NCBI RefSeq assembly: GCF_020171345.1 | Contig: NZ_JAIUZM010000002.1 | Location: 620,001-684,000 of the forward strand | Direction of reading: 5' to 3' | DNA from: Microbulbifer agarilyticus | GTDB taxonomy: Bacteria; Pseudomonadota; Gammaproteobacteria; Pseudomonadales; Cellvibrionaceae | DNA: 64,000 bases | In this document: one piece after another, positions 16,335 through 25,800 of the stretch | Numbering within the stretch: the first letter of the stretch is position 1 | Layout: each line of letters starts with the position of its first letter | The notes under the pieces: generated by a model | Told to the model about the DNA's origin: nothing | Database searches by the model: none | The model's input: the letters and a program-made list of their open reading frames with translations, nothing else | Made by a program: the position numbers and the translations under genes

Positions 16335-17807
16335 ATGAGAGTAGAGATTACCTGTAGCGACCGTGTGGGCATATTGCAGGAAATTATGGCGATCTTTGCC
16401 AATTTCCGGGTCAATGTGCGCACCGGAGAGATTGGCGGCGATAGCGGAGACAAGGTTTACCTGTGGGCGCCGGGCCTGCTTCTGACCCAGTTTCAGTCGA
16501 TCGAGAAGTCTCTCCAGCAGGTGCCGGGGGTACAGAAGGTGCGCCGCATCGCGTTAATTCCCTCCGAGCGCCGTCACTTCGAGCTGGATACCCTGCTGCG
16601 GCATGTGTCCTATCCGGTGCTGTCGGTGGATAGTGCCGGCCGCATCATTGCCGCAAACCTCGCCGCCGCCCGCGCGTTCGGGGTCAATGAGGGGCAGGTG
16701 CCGGGGATGCAGCTTCAGCGTTTCCTGCCGAGGCTGCAATTGGAGGAACTCCTGCGCGGTCTGACTGCGCCCCGTTACGGGTTCCCGGTGTCGGTGCGGG
16801 GCAAGCCGTTTACCCTCGACTGGTCGCCAATTACCCTGGGTGACAGCTCGGCCGGGCCCGCGTCGCTCGCCGGTGCCGTGTTGACCTTGCACGCAGCTAC
16901 CCCCGATGTGGATTCTCCCCTCGAACAGACGCCACCCACACCGCAGGTGCTCTGGGACCTGGACGCGCGCCGAGCCTGTTGCTTGCGCTTGCAACAGATG
17001 GTGCCGCTGCAAGCCCCATTGCTGATTAGCGGTGAACGCGGCAGCGGCAAGACCACATTTCTACACGCAGCCTACTATCTGAGTCCGCTGGCGGAGGGCG
17101 GTAAGGTTTATCGTTGCCATGGCGAGACGCTGGATGTAGACGGAGTGACTCGGCTCGCAGAACTCCCCACAGATACCGTCGTGTTAATTGATGATCTGGA
17201 GCTCGCGCCGCAGGATGCCCAGCGTCAATTGGCGGAAAGCCTGTTGCGCACCCGGTTTCTGCCACGCTTGATGGTTACTGTCACCGCATTCTCCGCCTTG
17301 CTGCCCGCACTGCAGCAAACCTTTGCTGCCCAGCATATCCAGTTGCCCACCCTGCGTGCTATGCGTCCGTCTCTAGAGCGGTTTGTGCGGCTAATCCTGT
17401 CTCAGGTGTCGCACGGCGAGGGTGTGCCGGTGCCCGGTGATGCGGAGGGATCAGCATTTGACGGGGCGGTGGATGCGTTAAAATTGTCGGACTGGCCGAC
17501 AAACTTCACTGGGCTTACCCAGCAAATGGAATCGGCGCTGGCGCATATGCATGCACGCGCGGGGCGTGTTTTGGCGCGCGAGGACTTTCCGGACATGGTT
17601 AGCGAAACGAATTTGCCGTGGCGTGAATGGGGCAGGGGGCTGACGCTTGCGGAACAGCTGGAAAAAGTGGAACGGAGTATTCTTGAAGAGCTGCTCGAGA
17701 GTTTGCCCGCCGAGCAGCGTTCCAGCCGCGCGCTTGCGCGGCAGCTGGGGATTTCACATACGGCGGTGGCCAATAAGTTGCGCAAGCACAAATTGACAGT
17801 GCACTGA
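16335..17807 (+). CDS. tyrR: TyrR/PhhR-family transcriptional regulator of aromatic amino acid genes
   Basis: 490 residues. Domain order: ACT (1-75, MRVEITCSDRVGILQEI), PAS (~80-185), an AAA+ module (~205-430) with Walker A GERGSGKT (233-240) and Walker B VVLIDD (282-287), and a Fis-type HTH at the end (LGISHTAVANKLRKHKL). The sigma54-contacting GAFTGA loop is absent, as in E. coli TyrR, so it should act on sigma70 promoters. The AAA+ part is shortened and divergent. In this family the ACT and AAA+ domains sense tyrosine or phenylalanine with ATP. The divergent phhA gene and the TyrR box at 16309-16326 support a PhhR-like role. The DAHP synthase gene at 33796-34869 is another plausible target, though I see no TyrR box there. 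Confidence 0.92.
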   Translation: MRVEITCSDRVGILQEIMAIFANFRVNVRTGEIGGDSGDKVYLWAPGLLLTQFQSIEKSLQQVPGVQKVRRIALIPSERRHFELDTLLRHVSYPVLSVDSAGRIIAANLAAARAFGVNEGQVPGMQLQRFLPRLQLEELLRGLTAPRYGFPVSVRGKPFTLDWSPITLGDSSAGPASLAGAVLTLHAATPDVDSPLEQTPPTPQVLWDLDARRACCLRLQQMVPLQAPLLISGERGSGKTTFLHAAYYLSPLAEGGKVYRCHGETLDVDGVTRLAELPTDTVVLIDDLELAPQDAQRQLAESLLRTRFLPRLMVTVTAFSALLPALQQTFAAQHIQLPTLRAMRPSLERFVRLILSQVSHGEGVPVPGDAEGSAFDGAVDALKLSDWPTNFTGLTQQMESALAHMHARAGRVLAREDFPDMVSETNLPWREWGRGLTLAEQLEKVERSILEELLESLPAEQRSSRALARQLGISHTAVANKLRKHKLTVH

Positions 17808-17843
17808 CAAATTGTCATTGCACTGGGCGCGGGCCCGCCAGTC

Positions 17844-18197
17844 TCAGCGTTCGATTTTGCCGATCAGGATGTCCTTAAACATGACGAAGTCACCCCACAG
17901 GGAATAAAAGGGGTTTTTAAAGGTGGCGGGGCGGTTGTGCTCAAAAAAGAAGTGCCCAACCCAGGCAAAGCCGTAGCCCGCCACTGGCACCGCCCACAGC
18001 AACGCCCAGTTGCGGCTGATGATCGCGGTAATAACCAGGCCAATAACCAGCGCGGTGCCCACAAAGTGCAGCCGGCGGCAGGTTAGGTTGCTGTGTTCGT
18101 TCAGGTAAAACGGATAGAACTCGCGGAAAGAGTTAAAGCGCGGGGTTTCGCTGGCCTTATCTTCATTTTGCGGTGTCTGCATAGTGTTCTCTGTCAT
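17844..18197 (-). CDS. Mpo1-like (DUF962) membrane protein
   Basis: 117 residues from ATG 18197, selected because AGGA sits 7 bp upstream and the rest of the longer open frame to 18419 has no coding character. After a polar ~20-residue start come FNSFREFYPFYLNEHSNLTCRRLHFVGT, two hydrophobic helices, then GYGFAWVGHFFFEHNRPATFKNP. The spaced His residues (ExxN/HFxG and GHFFFEHNRPAT) match DUF962/YGL010w-Mpo1 proteins. Yeast Mpo1 is an Fe2+-dependent dioxygenase that alpha-oxidises 2-hydroxy fatty acids. The bacterial role is unproven but probably also lipid-related. It is convergent with tyrR. Confidence 0.82.
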   Translation of the reverse strand: MTENTMQTPQNEDKASETPRFNSFREFYPFYLNEHSNLTCRRLHFVGTALVIGLVITAIISRNWALLWAVPVAGYGFAWVGHFFFEHNRPATFKNPFYSLWGDFVMFKDILIGKIER

Positions 18198-18468
18198 CTC
18201 GCTATCCTGTTTGTTGTTTATTTTTATAGGGTGTTGGTTGGGATGATACGGGTTCATCGCCGATTCTAGCGGCAAGCAGGAGCTTGCGCTGGTCGGAAAA
18301 GGACATGCCATTTTGGCCACCGGTGTGCCCCACAAGCAAGGGTAGAGCGCAATTATCCTAACTCGCTTTCGACCATCGGGTAGCAAATCTGATAATCTTG
18401 CCCTCAGATTTGTGATCACTTTTCTCTGGCGCTCCAGCGCTGTCAGAGCGAATACATAAGGAAGTTTT

Positions 18469-19692
18469 ATGTCTGGCCCGTTATCTCATCTCAAGGTGCT
18501 CGACCTGAGTCGAATTCTGGCCGGCCCCTGGGCCAGTCAGGTGCTGGCGGACTTTGGCGCTGAGGTCATTAAGATCGAGCGCCCGGGCAAGGGCGACGAC
18601 ACCCGTCATTGGGGCCCTCCCTATCTGCAAGACGTTGAAGGCAAGGATACTGCGGATGCGGCCTACTATTTGAGCGCGAACCGCGGCAAAAAGTCGATAA
18701 CGGTCGATATCACCAAGCCCGAGGGCCAGGCCTTAATAAAGGAACTGGTCCAGCAATGCGATATTTTGCTGGAGAATTACAAGGTGGGTGGCCTCGCTAA
18801 ATACGGCCTGGACTACGCGTCGATACGCGCAATTAACCCGCGCATCATCTATTGCTCGATTACCGGGTTCGGCCAGACAGGTCCCTATGCCCAGCGCGCT
18901 GGCTACGATGCCATGATTCAGGGAATGGGTGGCCTGATGAGTATTACCGGGGTGCCGGAAGGGCAGCCTGGGGCGGGCCCGCAGAAAGTGGGCGTTGCTG
19001 TGGCGGACCTGATGACCGGGATGTATGCGGTTTCCGGCATCCTTGCGGCAGTGGTGCATCGGGAGCAGACCGGAGAAGGGCAGCACATCGATCTGGCTCT
19101 GCTGGATACACAGGTCGCCTGGCTGGCGAATCAGGCCCAGAACTATCTGGTGTCCGGCACCAGTCCCGAGCGTCAGGGTACTGCACATCCAAACATCGTC
19201 CCCTATCAGGCGGTTCCGGCGAGTGATGGCTACTTCATGCTGGCAGTTGGCAACGACACGCAATTCCAGAAGTTTTGCCAAATTGCCGGTCTCGACGCGG
19301 TTGCACAAGATCCCGCGTATACGACAAACCAGGGGCGGGTGAAGGCGCGCGAGATCCTTGTTCCTTTGGTGGAGGCTGCAACTGCCGCTAAGCCCGCCGC
19401 ATGGTGGCTGGAAAAACTCAGCGATGCCCATGTGCCGTGCGGGCCAATCAATAATTTAGAGCAGGTGTTTGCCGATCCGCAGGTGCAGGCCCGCGGTATG
19501 GTGGTTGAGCAACCGCATCCGGAGGCGGGCACTGTGCGCACCGTGCGCAACCCGTTGGGCTTTTCCGCATCCCCCCTGGCTTATCAGGATGCGCCACCCA
19601 CCTTGGGCCAGCATACGCAAGCGGTGTTGACCGATGAGCTGGGGTTGTCCCCTGAGCAAGTCGCCGCGCTTCGGGATAAGGGAATCATCTGA
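18469..19692 (+). CDS. Family III CoA-transferase, probable succinyl-CoA:glutarate CoA-transferase
   Basis: 407 residues of the CaiB/BaiF type. The N-terminal LKVLDLSRILAGPWASQVLADFGAEVIKIE is classic. The catalytic Asp180 lies in VGVAVADLMTGMYA. Family III enzymes transfer CoA between carboxylates via an aspartyl-CoA thioester. The HWGPPYL and ANRGKKSI blocks resemble the transferases encoded beside gcdH in pseudomonads, so activation of glutarate for GcdH (3962-5146) is the best proposal. It is not adjacent to gcdH here, which lowers certainty about substrate. AAGGAAG precedes the ATG. A strong bidirectional terminator follows. Confidence 0.85.
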   Translation: MSGPLSHLKVLDLSRILAGPWASQVLADFGAEVIKIERPGKGDDTRHWGPPYLQDVEGKDTADAAYYLSANRGKKSITVDITKPEGQALIKELVQQCDILLENYKVGGLAKYGLDYASIRAINPRIIYCSITGFGQTGPYAQRAGYDAMIQGMGGLMSITGVPEGQPGAGPQKVGVAVADLMTGMYAVSGILAAVVHREQTGEGQHIDLALLDTQVAWLANQAQNYLVSGTSPERQGTAHPNIVPYQAVPASDGYFMLAVGNDTQFQKFCQIAGLDAVAQDPAYTTNQGRVKAREILVPLVEAATAAKPAAWWLEKLSDAHVPCGPINNLEQVFADPQVQARGMVVEQPHPEAGTVRTVRNPLGFSASPLAYQDAPPTLGQHTQAVLTDELGLSPEQVAALRDKGII

Positions 19693-19700
19693 TACAAACA

Positions 19701-19733
19701 AAAAAGCCCGGCAGAAATCTGCCGGGCTTTTTT
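19701..19733. terminator. Bidirectional intrinsic terminator
   Basis: AAAAAGCCCGGCAG and CTGCCGGGCTTTTT flank a 4-nt AAAT loop, followed by a further T. The A-run and T-run make it work in both directions, between the converging CoA-transferase and DUF934 genes. Confidence 0.88.
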
Positions 19734-19752
19734 GACTTGGTTACCGCTTCGC

Positions 19753-20340
19753 TCAGGCGAGTGCGCGTCGGCGGTGGATTGGCAGCGGCTGGTCTACCGC
19801 GGCCTGATAGCTGTCACTGAAGTCGCGCAGCGACTCAGTCAGTGCACTCAGGGGCTGCTCACCCTGGAACGCGAAGGCGTTAAAACCACAGCGGGTCAGG
19901 TAGCTGAGCTGGTCGCGAATGAAATTGCCAACCGCGCGCATTTCGCCGGTAAAGCCATAGCGCTCACGCAGCAGGCGTGCGGCGGTAAAACCGCGGCCAT
20001 CGGTAAACGCAGGGAAGTGCGCGGCAATGAGCGGCAGTTCACCGGCGTACTCGCCAATGAGATCAGCAGTTTCATCACTGTCGAGCCACACACCAATCTC
20101 TTGTTTGCGGTCTTGCAGTGCTTCGCGCAATGCCAACCATACGCTCGCCGGCAAGATGATTTTGCCTGCGACCAGGTTGTCGGCCGAAACCTCTTCTTCA
20201 CCAGTCAGCGGCAGCAGGTTCCATTGGTTGTCTGCTACTTTCCCGTCAACTATGAGTTGTGCGGGATTTTCCGGCTGTGCACCTATGGTTTTTGCCTTGG
20301 GTGTCTTCTTCACCGTGGACTTCTCAGCTGGCTTTGGCAT
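19753..20340 (-). CDS. DUF934 protein associated with sulfite reduction
   Basis: 195 residues from the ATG at 20340, which overlaps the end of cysI by 17 bp and so indicates co-translation. A Lys/Pro-rich ~25-residue start is followed by a DUF934 domain with LPLTGEEEVSADNLVAGKIILPASVW, DSDETADLIGEYAGELPLIAAHFPAFTDGRGFTAARLLRERYGFTGEMRAVGNFIRDQLSYLTRCGFNAF split over ~45-160 (short motifs only diagnostic: FPAFTDGRG and RCGFNAF). DUF934 genes routinely sit after cysI-type hemoprotein genes in gammaproteobacteria. Biochemical function is unknown; a redox or assembly partner for sulfite reductase is the usual suggestion. Confidence 0.85.
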   Translation of the reverse strand: MPKPAEKSTVKKTPKAKTIGAQPENPAQLIVDGKVADNQWNLLPLTGEEEVSADNLVAGKIILPASVWLALREALQDRKQEIGVWLDSDETADLIGEYAGELPLIAAHFPAFTDGRGFTAARLLRERYGFTGEMRAVGNFIRDQLSYLTRCGFNAFAFQGEQPLSALTESLRDFSDSYQAAVDQPLPIHRRRALA

Positions 20341-21988
20341 ACACACGCTCCTTGAATGGCTGCAGTCCGATACGCTTGTAGGTATCGATAAAGAATTCTT
20401 CCGGCTGGCGGTTTTCGACAAACACATCGAGAATCTTGCCGATGGTTGCTGGCATTTCGTCACGGGAGAAGCTTGGGCCAAGTACCTTGCCGAGGCTGGC
20501 GTCTTGGTTGGCGCTGCCACCGAGCTGTACCTGATAGAACTCTTCGCCTTTTTTATCTACACCCAGAATGCCGATATGGCCGATGTGGTGGTGGCCACAG
20601 GCGTTCATGCATCCGGAGATATTGAGGTCCAGGTCACCCAGGTCGTATAGGTAATCCAGGTCATCGAACTTGCGCTGGATCGCTTCTGCCACCGGAATGG
20701 ACTTGGCATTGGCCAAGGAGCAGTAGTCGCCGCCCGGGCAGCAAATCATATCGGTCAGGGTGCCGATGTTCGGGGTGGCAAAGCCGTGCTTGCGCGCCGC
20801 TTGCCAGAGCGCGAACAGTTTTTCCTGCTCCACATCTGCCAGTACCACGTTTTGCTCGTGGGTTACACGCACTTCACCGAAGCTGAATTCGTCGGAGAGG
20901 TCGGCGATTGCCTCCAGCTGACGATCGGTCACGTCACCCGGCGGGATTCCGGTTGGCTTGGTGCTCAGGGTAACTGCCTGATAGCCCTCTACGCGATGGG
21001 GGAAGGTGTTGCGTTCGAGCCAGCGGGCAAACGCTTTATCACCACCGGCCTGGTCGCGCAGTACAGCTTCACCGTGACCGGCTTTGAAGGTTTTATACGG
21101 TTGCTCTGGGAAGAAGCGCTTGGCCCATTGGATGGCCTCGACGGTGAGCTCGTCGGCGCCGTCTTTGATTTGCTCCCACTCCGCTTCTACGCGGCGGGCA
21201 AATTCCTCGGGGCCCATGGCTTTTACCAGAATCTTGATACGCGCCTTGAACTTGTTATCGCGGCGGCCCAACTGGTTGTACACGCGCACGATGGCTTCGA
21301 GGTACGACAGCAGGTGGGTTTCCGGCAGGAAGTCACGAATGGCCACGCCCAGAATCGGGGTGCGGCCGAGACCGCCGCCAACAAATACCTGGAACCCGGT
21401 CTCACCCTGATCGTTTTTAACGATCTGCACGCCGATATCGTGGGCGCGAATCGCTGCGCGGTCTTCATCTGTACCACAAACCGCAATCTTGAACTTGCGC
21501 GGCAGAAATGCGAACTCCGGATGGAAGGTGGACCACTGACGGATCAGCTCACAATAGGGGCGGGGGTCGACCAGCTCATCGGCAGCGACACCAGCAAACT
21601 GGTCGGTGGTGGTGTTACGGATACAGTTACCGCTGGTTTGCACCGCGTGCATCTCGACTTCCGCCAGCTCCGCCAGGATATCCGGTACATCTTCCAGATT
21701 CGGCCAGTTGAGCTGTACATTCTGGCGGGTGGTGAAGTGGGCGTAGCCTTTGTCGTACTTGCGGGTAATGTGTGCCAAGCGACGAACTTGGGTGCTGTTC
21801 ATCAGCCCGTAGGGCACCGCAATGCGCAACATGGGGGCCAGGCGCTGCACATACAGGCCATTTTGTAGGCGCAGGGGCAAAAATTCTTCTTCACTTAGCT
21901 CACCGGCGAGATAGCGTTCGGTCTGGCCGCGAAACTGGGCCACCCGTTCTCGGATCAGCTTGTGGTCCTGTTCGTCGTATCGATACAT
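20324..21988 (-). CDS. cysI: Siroheme-dependent sulfite (or nitrite) reductase, CysI-like
   Basis: 554 residues with two ferredoxin-like and two siroheme/4Fe-4S domains. Cluster ligands are C417-x5-C423 (CPGGDYC) and C460-x3-C464 (GCMNAC), the paired motif of the sulfite/nitrite reductase hemoprotein. It catalyses six-electron reduction of sulfite to sulfide in assimilation. A flavoprotein subunit (cysJ) and PAPS reductase (cysH) are not nearby, so electrons may come from ferredoxin or another flavoprotein. The downstream overlapping DUF934 gene favours sulfite over nitrite. The 290-bp upstream region is AT-rich around 22080-22140, where a CysB site would be expected, but none is certain. Confidence 0.9.
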   Translation of the reverse strand: MYRYDEQDHKLIRERVAQFRGQTERYLAGELSEEEFLPLRLQNGLYVQRLAPMLRIAVPYGLMNSTQVRRLAHITRKYDKGYAHFTTRQNVQLNWPNLEDVPDILAELAEVEMHAVQTSGNCIRNTTTDQFAGVAADELVDPRPYCELIRQWSTFHPEFAFLPRKFKIAVCGTDEDRAAIRAHDIGVQIVKNDQGETGFQVFVGGGLGRTPILGVAIRDFLPETHLLSYLEAIVRVYNQLGRRDNKFKARIKILVKAMGPEEFARRVEAEWEQIKDGADELTVEAIQWAKRFFPEQPYKTFKAGHGEAVLRDQAGGDKAFARWLERNTFPHRVEGYQAVTLSTKPTGIPPGDVTDRQLEAIADLSDEFSFGEVRVTHEQNVVLADVEQEKLFALWQAARKHGFATPNIGTLTDMICCPGGDYCSLANAKSIPVAEAIQRKFDDLDYLYDLGDLDLNISGCMNACGHHHIGHIGILGVDKKGEEFYQVQLGGSANQDASLGKVLGPSFSRDEMPATIGKILDVFVENRQPEEFFIDTYKRIGLQPFKERVYAKAS

Positions 21989-22282
21989 AAGAGCTTGATT
22001 CCATTACATTTTTGCGCCGGCTCAACAGCGCCCAGAGGGTCTTCTGGAGCCTATCTATGACCCTGAGTGGCGCATAACATACCAGCCGCCTTATACAAAA
22101 AATAACAATTTTTTTCGCTACCTTAGTAACAGAAGGTTATAAGTAGCCGCTGTCGCAAGCGTTGGTGAATATGCGTGCAGTTGCACCGTCTGCGGGGATT
22201 TGATCTACTTGAGAAACCGCGTTTTTAGCGGTGCTGCTACCTTTAAAAACAATAATGATTTCTTGAGTGACGGAGTATTCCG

Positions 22283-22417
22283 ATGAACGACCAAGTAGTA
22301 AGAGATGTAGTAGTTGTATCTGACGATAGCGATAATGCTGTAGACGCCATTGCGGCGGTGGCCCTGGTCGCCATATTCGTTGCAACCTGCGTGTACTGGG
22401 TTGCCTCTCAAGGCTAA
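22283..22417 (+). CDS. Small single-pass membrane protein, 44 residues
   Basis: A short open frame with GGAG 7 bp upstream of the ATG. The product has a soluble acidic N-terminal half (MNDQVVRDVVVVSDDSD) and one hydrophobic segment (about residues 20-41, AAVALVAIFVATCVYWVA), ending SQG. It stands in a ~530-bp gap between cysI and the DUF2970 gene. I do not recognise a family. The good ribosome-binding site and clear membrane segment make it more likely a gene than chance, but an alternative open frame overlaps on the opposite strand (22137-22385) without such support. Confidence 0.55.
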   Translation: MNDQVVRDVVVVSDDSDNAVDAIAAVALVAIFVATCVYWVASQG

Positions 22418-22523
22418 TCCCAGTCTCTTCCTCGCTGCGCTAACCCCACTTCGCTCCGATCGTTTGCCGGTGTGGAGTAGGGTGGCGGCTGCTGGGTGAG
22501 CATGTTTTCGGCGCGATCTGGGT

Positions 22524-22748
22524 TTACCCCATATTGCTTAGAACTGTTCTCACCACCAGGATCAGCACCGCAACAAATGCGGCGGTGAAGATAATGCCTG
22601 CAGCAATGTAGGCCTTGAAGCTGCCTGCCTTGAAGTCCCTTTCACGATTCTTATCGGATTGCACGCCCACCGCTGCAGCCAGGGTGCTGAGCACAACCTG
22701 GCCGAACGATGGCTTCTGCTGTTGATCTTTGTCGTCGGTGTGATTCAT
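22524..22748 (-). CDS. DUF2970 small membrane protein
   Basis: 74 residues from ATG 22748. The motif FGQVVLSTLAAAVGVQS, then NRERDF, then one C-terminal transmembrane helix (AYIAAGIIFTAAFVAVLILVVRTVL) matches DUF2970 proteins, which are one-helix membrane proteins of unknown function in proteobacteria. It follows metH on the same strand after a 117-bp gap that holds three tandem 14-bp repeats. The open frame could extend through the repeats to 22865, but the short form has the family N terminus. Confidence 0.8.
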   Translation of the reverse strand: MNHTDDKDQQQKPSFGQVVLSTLAAAVGVQSDKNRERDFKAGSFKAYIAAGIIFTAAFVAVLILVVRTVLSNMG

Positions 22749-22791
22749 ACCGGATTCCTTTTTCCAGCGAACGCGTATTTTTCTTTCGATG

Positions 22792-22833
22792 CTTTCCATC
22801 CAGGACTTTCCATCCAGAACTTTCCATCCGGGA
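22792..22833. repeat. Three tandem 14-bp repeats
   Basis: CTTTCCATCCAGGA, CTTTCCATCCAGAA and CTTTCCATCCGGGA are head to tail without gaps, between metH and the DUF2970 gene. The core CTTTCCATCC is identical in all three. Confidence 0.85.
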
Positions 22834-22865
22834 CGGCCGACGACCCGACTTCGACTCTTCCTCAA

Positions 22866-25800
22866 TCAGTCTTCGAGGTTGGGGCGCAGCCAGCGCTCCA
22901 GTTCATCGACTTGCATGCCCTTGCGCTCGGCCAAGCTTTCCAGCTGATCCCGCGATATTTTGCCAACATTGAAATACTTGGAGTTCGGGTGGGCAAAGTA
23001 GAGTCCGCTTACCGCGGCGGCGGGCATCATGGCAAAGCTCGAGGTCAACTCGATACCGGCATTATCTTCCGCGCTCAGCAGTTTGAACAGCGTGGCCTTT
23101 TCGGTGTGGTCCGGACAGGCCGGGTAGCCGGGTGCCGGGCGGATGCCGCTATAGGCTTCCTTGATCAGCTCTTCATTACTCAGTGCTTCTTCAGCCTGGT
23201 AGCCCCAGTACTCTCTGCGCACTTCCCGGTGCAGGTACTCTGCGAAAGACTCGGCCAGACGGTCGGCCAATGCTTTCACCATGATCGCGCTGTAGTCGTC
23301 GTGCTTGGCTTCGTATTCCGCGGCAAGCTCATCGGCGCCAATACCGGTGGTCACGGCAAAACCGCCGACATAATCCGCAACGCCGGAGCCAACTGGTGCA
23401 ACAAAGTCCGCCAGTGAGCGACAGTAGCCATCGCCGCCGCGTTTCAATACCTGCTGGCGTATCTGGTGCAGGCGCGCACGTTCTTCACTGCGGCTTTCAT
23501 TGGTGTACACAACAATGTCGTCGCCATCGGAATTTGCCGGCCACAGGCCAAATACGGCGCGGGCTTTCAGGCGCTTGTTCTCGATAATATCAGCGAGCAT
23601 GGTTTGCGCACTCTTGAACAGGTCGGTAGCGGCTTCGCCTACCACTTCATCGTTCAAGATGGCCGGGTATTTGCCGGCGAGATCCCAGGAAATAAAGAAC
23701 GGTGTCCAGTCGATGGTGTCCACCAGCTTATCCAGCGGGAAGTCATCGAGAACGGTCAGGCCCGGCTTGTTCGGTATGGCGGGGGTGAAGTTCTTCCAGT
23801 CGAACTGCGGGCCGCTTTCCAGCGCTTTCGCGTAGCTGAGGCGAGGGTCGTTACGTTTGCGGTTCGCCGTGCGCTCACGCACTTTTACGTATTCGTCCCG
23901 TACGCCCTGCACAAAGCCCGGGCGCAGTTCATCCGACAACAGGTTGCTGGCTACGCCGACAGCACGGGACGCGTCGGCAACGTAAACCACCTGGTTGCGC
24001 TTGAACTGCGGCTCAATTTTTACCGCGGTGTGCGCTTTGGACGTGGTGGCGCCGCCAATCATCAGCGGAATATCAAACTCCTGACGTTCCATCTCTGCGG
24101 CAACGTGCACCATTTCATCCAGTGATGGGGTGATCAGGCCGGAGAGGCCGATGATGTCGCACTGCTTTTCTTTTGCTGTCTGCAGGATGGTTTCCGCGGG
24201 CACCATGACACCCAGGTCAATCACCTCAAAGTTATTGCACGCAAGTACCACACCGACAATGTTCTTGCCGATATCGTGCACGTCACCTTTTACCGTGGCC
24301 ATCAGGATGCGGCCGTTGGATTTGCTGTCTGCGGTCTTTTCGGCTTCGATGTAAGGCTGCAGGTAGGCGACTGCCTGCTTCATGACGCGGGCAGACTTCA
24401 CCACCTGTGGCAGGAACATTTTGCCCTCGCCAAACAGGTCGCCGACCACATTCATGCCATCCATAAGCGGTCCTTCGATGACGTCCAGTGGACGTGTCGA
24501 GGCCGCGCGGGCTTCCTCGGTATCTTCCTCGATAAAGTTGTTGATACCTTTTACCAGGGCGTGCTCGAGGCGCTTTTTCACCGGCCATTCACGCCACGCG
24601 AGGTCTTCCTTGCGCTCGGCGGCGCTGCCGTCACCGCGGTATTTCTCGGCGATATCCAGCAGTGCTTCGGTGGACTCGTCGTTGCGGTTGAGGATGACGT
24701 CTTCTACCTTGTCCCGCAGTTCATCGGGCAGGTCGCTGTAGACCTCCAGCATGCCGGCGTTCACGATGCCCATGTTCATCCCGGCTTTAACCGCGTGGTA
24801 GAGGAACACCGAGTGGATGGCTTCGCGCACCGGGTTGTTGCCGCGGAACGAAAAGGAGACGTTGGAAACGCCACCGGATACGTTGGCGCCGGGCAGGTTT
24901 TCACGAATCCAGCGAGTGGCTTCGATAAAGTCCACCGCATAATTGTTGTGCTCTTCGATACCGGTGGCCACCGCAAAAATGTTCGGGTCGAAAACGATAT
25001 CCGTGGGGTTGAAGCCCACCTTATTCACCAGCACGTCGTAGCTGCGTTTACAGATCTCCACCTTGCGCTCGAAAGTATCGGCCTGTCCGGTTTCGTCAAA
25101 CGCCATCACAACAACGGCGGCACCGTAGCGCAGGCACAAGCGCGCTTTCTCGATAAACTCCTCTTCACCTTCCTTCAGGCTGATGGAGTTCACGATGGGT
25201 TTGCCCTGAATGCACTGCAGGCCGGCCTCGATCACCTCCCATTTGGAGGAGTCGACCATAAACGGCACCTTGGCGATGTCGGGCTCGGTCGCGCATAGAT
25301 TGAGGAAACGGCGCATTGCCGCCTCGGAATCCAGCATTGCCTCATCCATGTTGAAGTCGATCACCTGTGCGCCGTCTTCCACCTGGGCGGCGGCGATTTG
25401 CAGCGCGGTATCGTAATCCTCTTCCATGATCAGGCGCTTGAAGCGCGCGGAACCGGTGACGTTACAGCGCTCGCCAACATTCACGAACAGCGCGTTTTCG
25501 TCTGCGACATACGGCTCAAGGCCAGACAGGCGCAGGGCGGGTTTGATTTCGGGCAGTTTGCGCGGTGCAACATCGGCAACCGCGTCGGCAATCGCGCGAA
25601 TATGGTCGGGTGTGGTGCCGCAGCAACCACCGAGAATGTTCAGGAAGCCGGCGCGGGCGAATTCGGATACCACGGCCGCGGTTTCGGCCGGCGTTTCATC
25701 GTACTCGCCGAACTCGTTTGGCAGTCCCGCATTCGGGTGGGCGGAGACGTGTTCGGCGCAGACGCCAGATAGCGCCTCAACGTAAGGACGCAATTCGGTG

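Noticed and set aside
20786-21868. 360-codon open frame on the plus strand
   Set aside because: It is antisense to cysI with no recognisable domain.
22018-22140. CysB-like site upstream of cysI
   Set aside because: The area is AT-rich as expected, but no arrangement convincing enough to call was seen.
22137-22385. 82-codon open frame on the minus strand overlapping the 44-residue peptide
   Set aside because: It has no ribosome-binding site or domain, whereas the plus-strand peptide has both a GGAG and a membrane helix.
24276-25298. 340-codon open frame on the plus strand
   Set aside because: It is antisense to metH; it mirrors metH codons and has no family signature.
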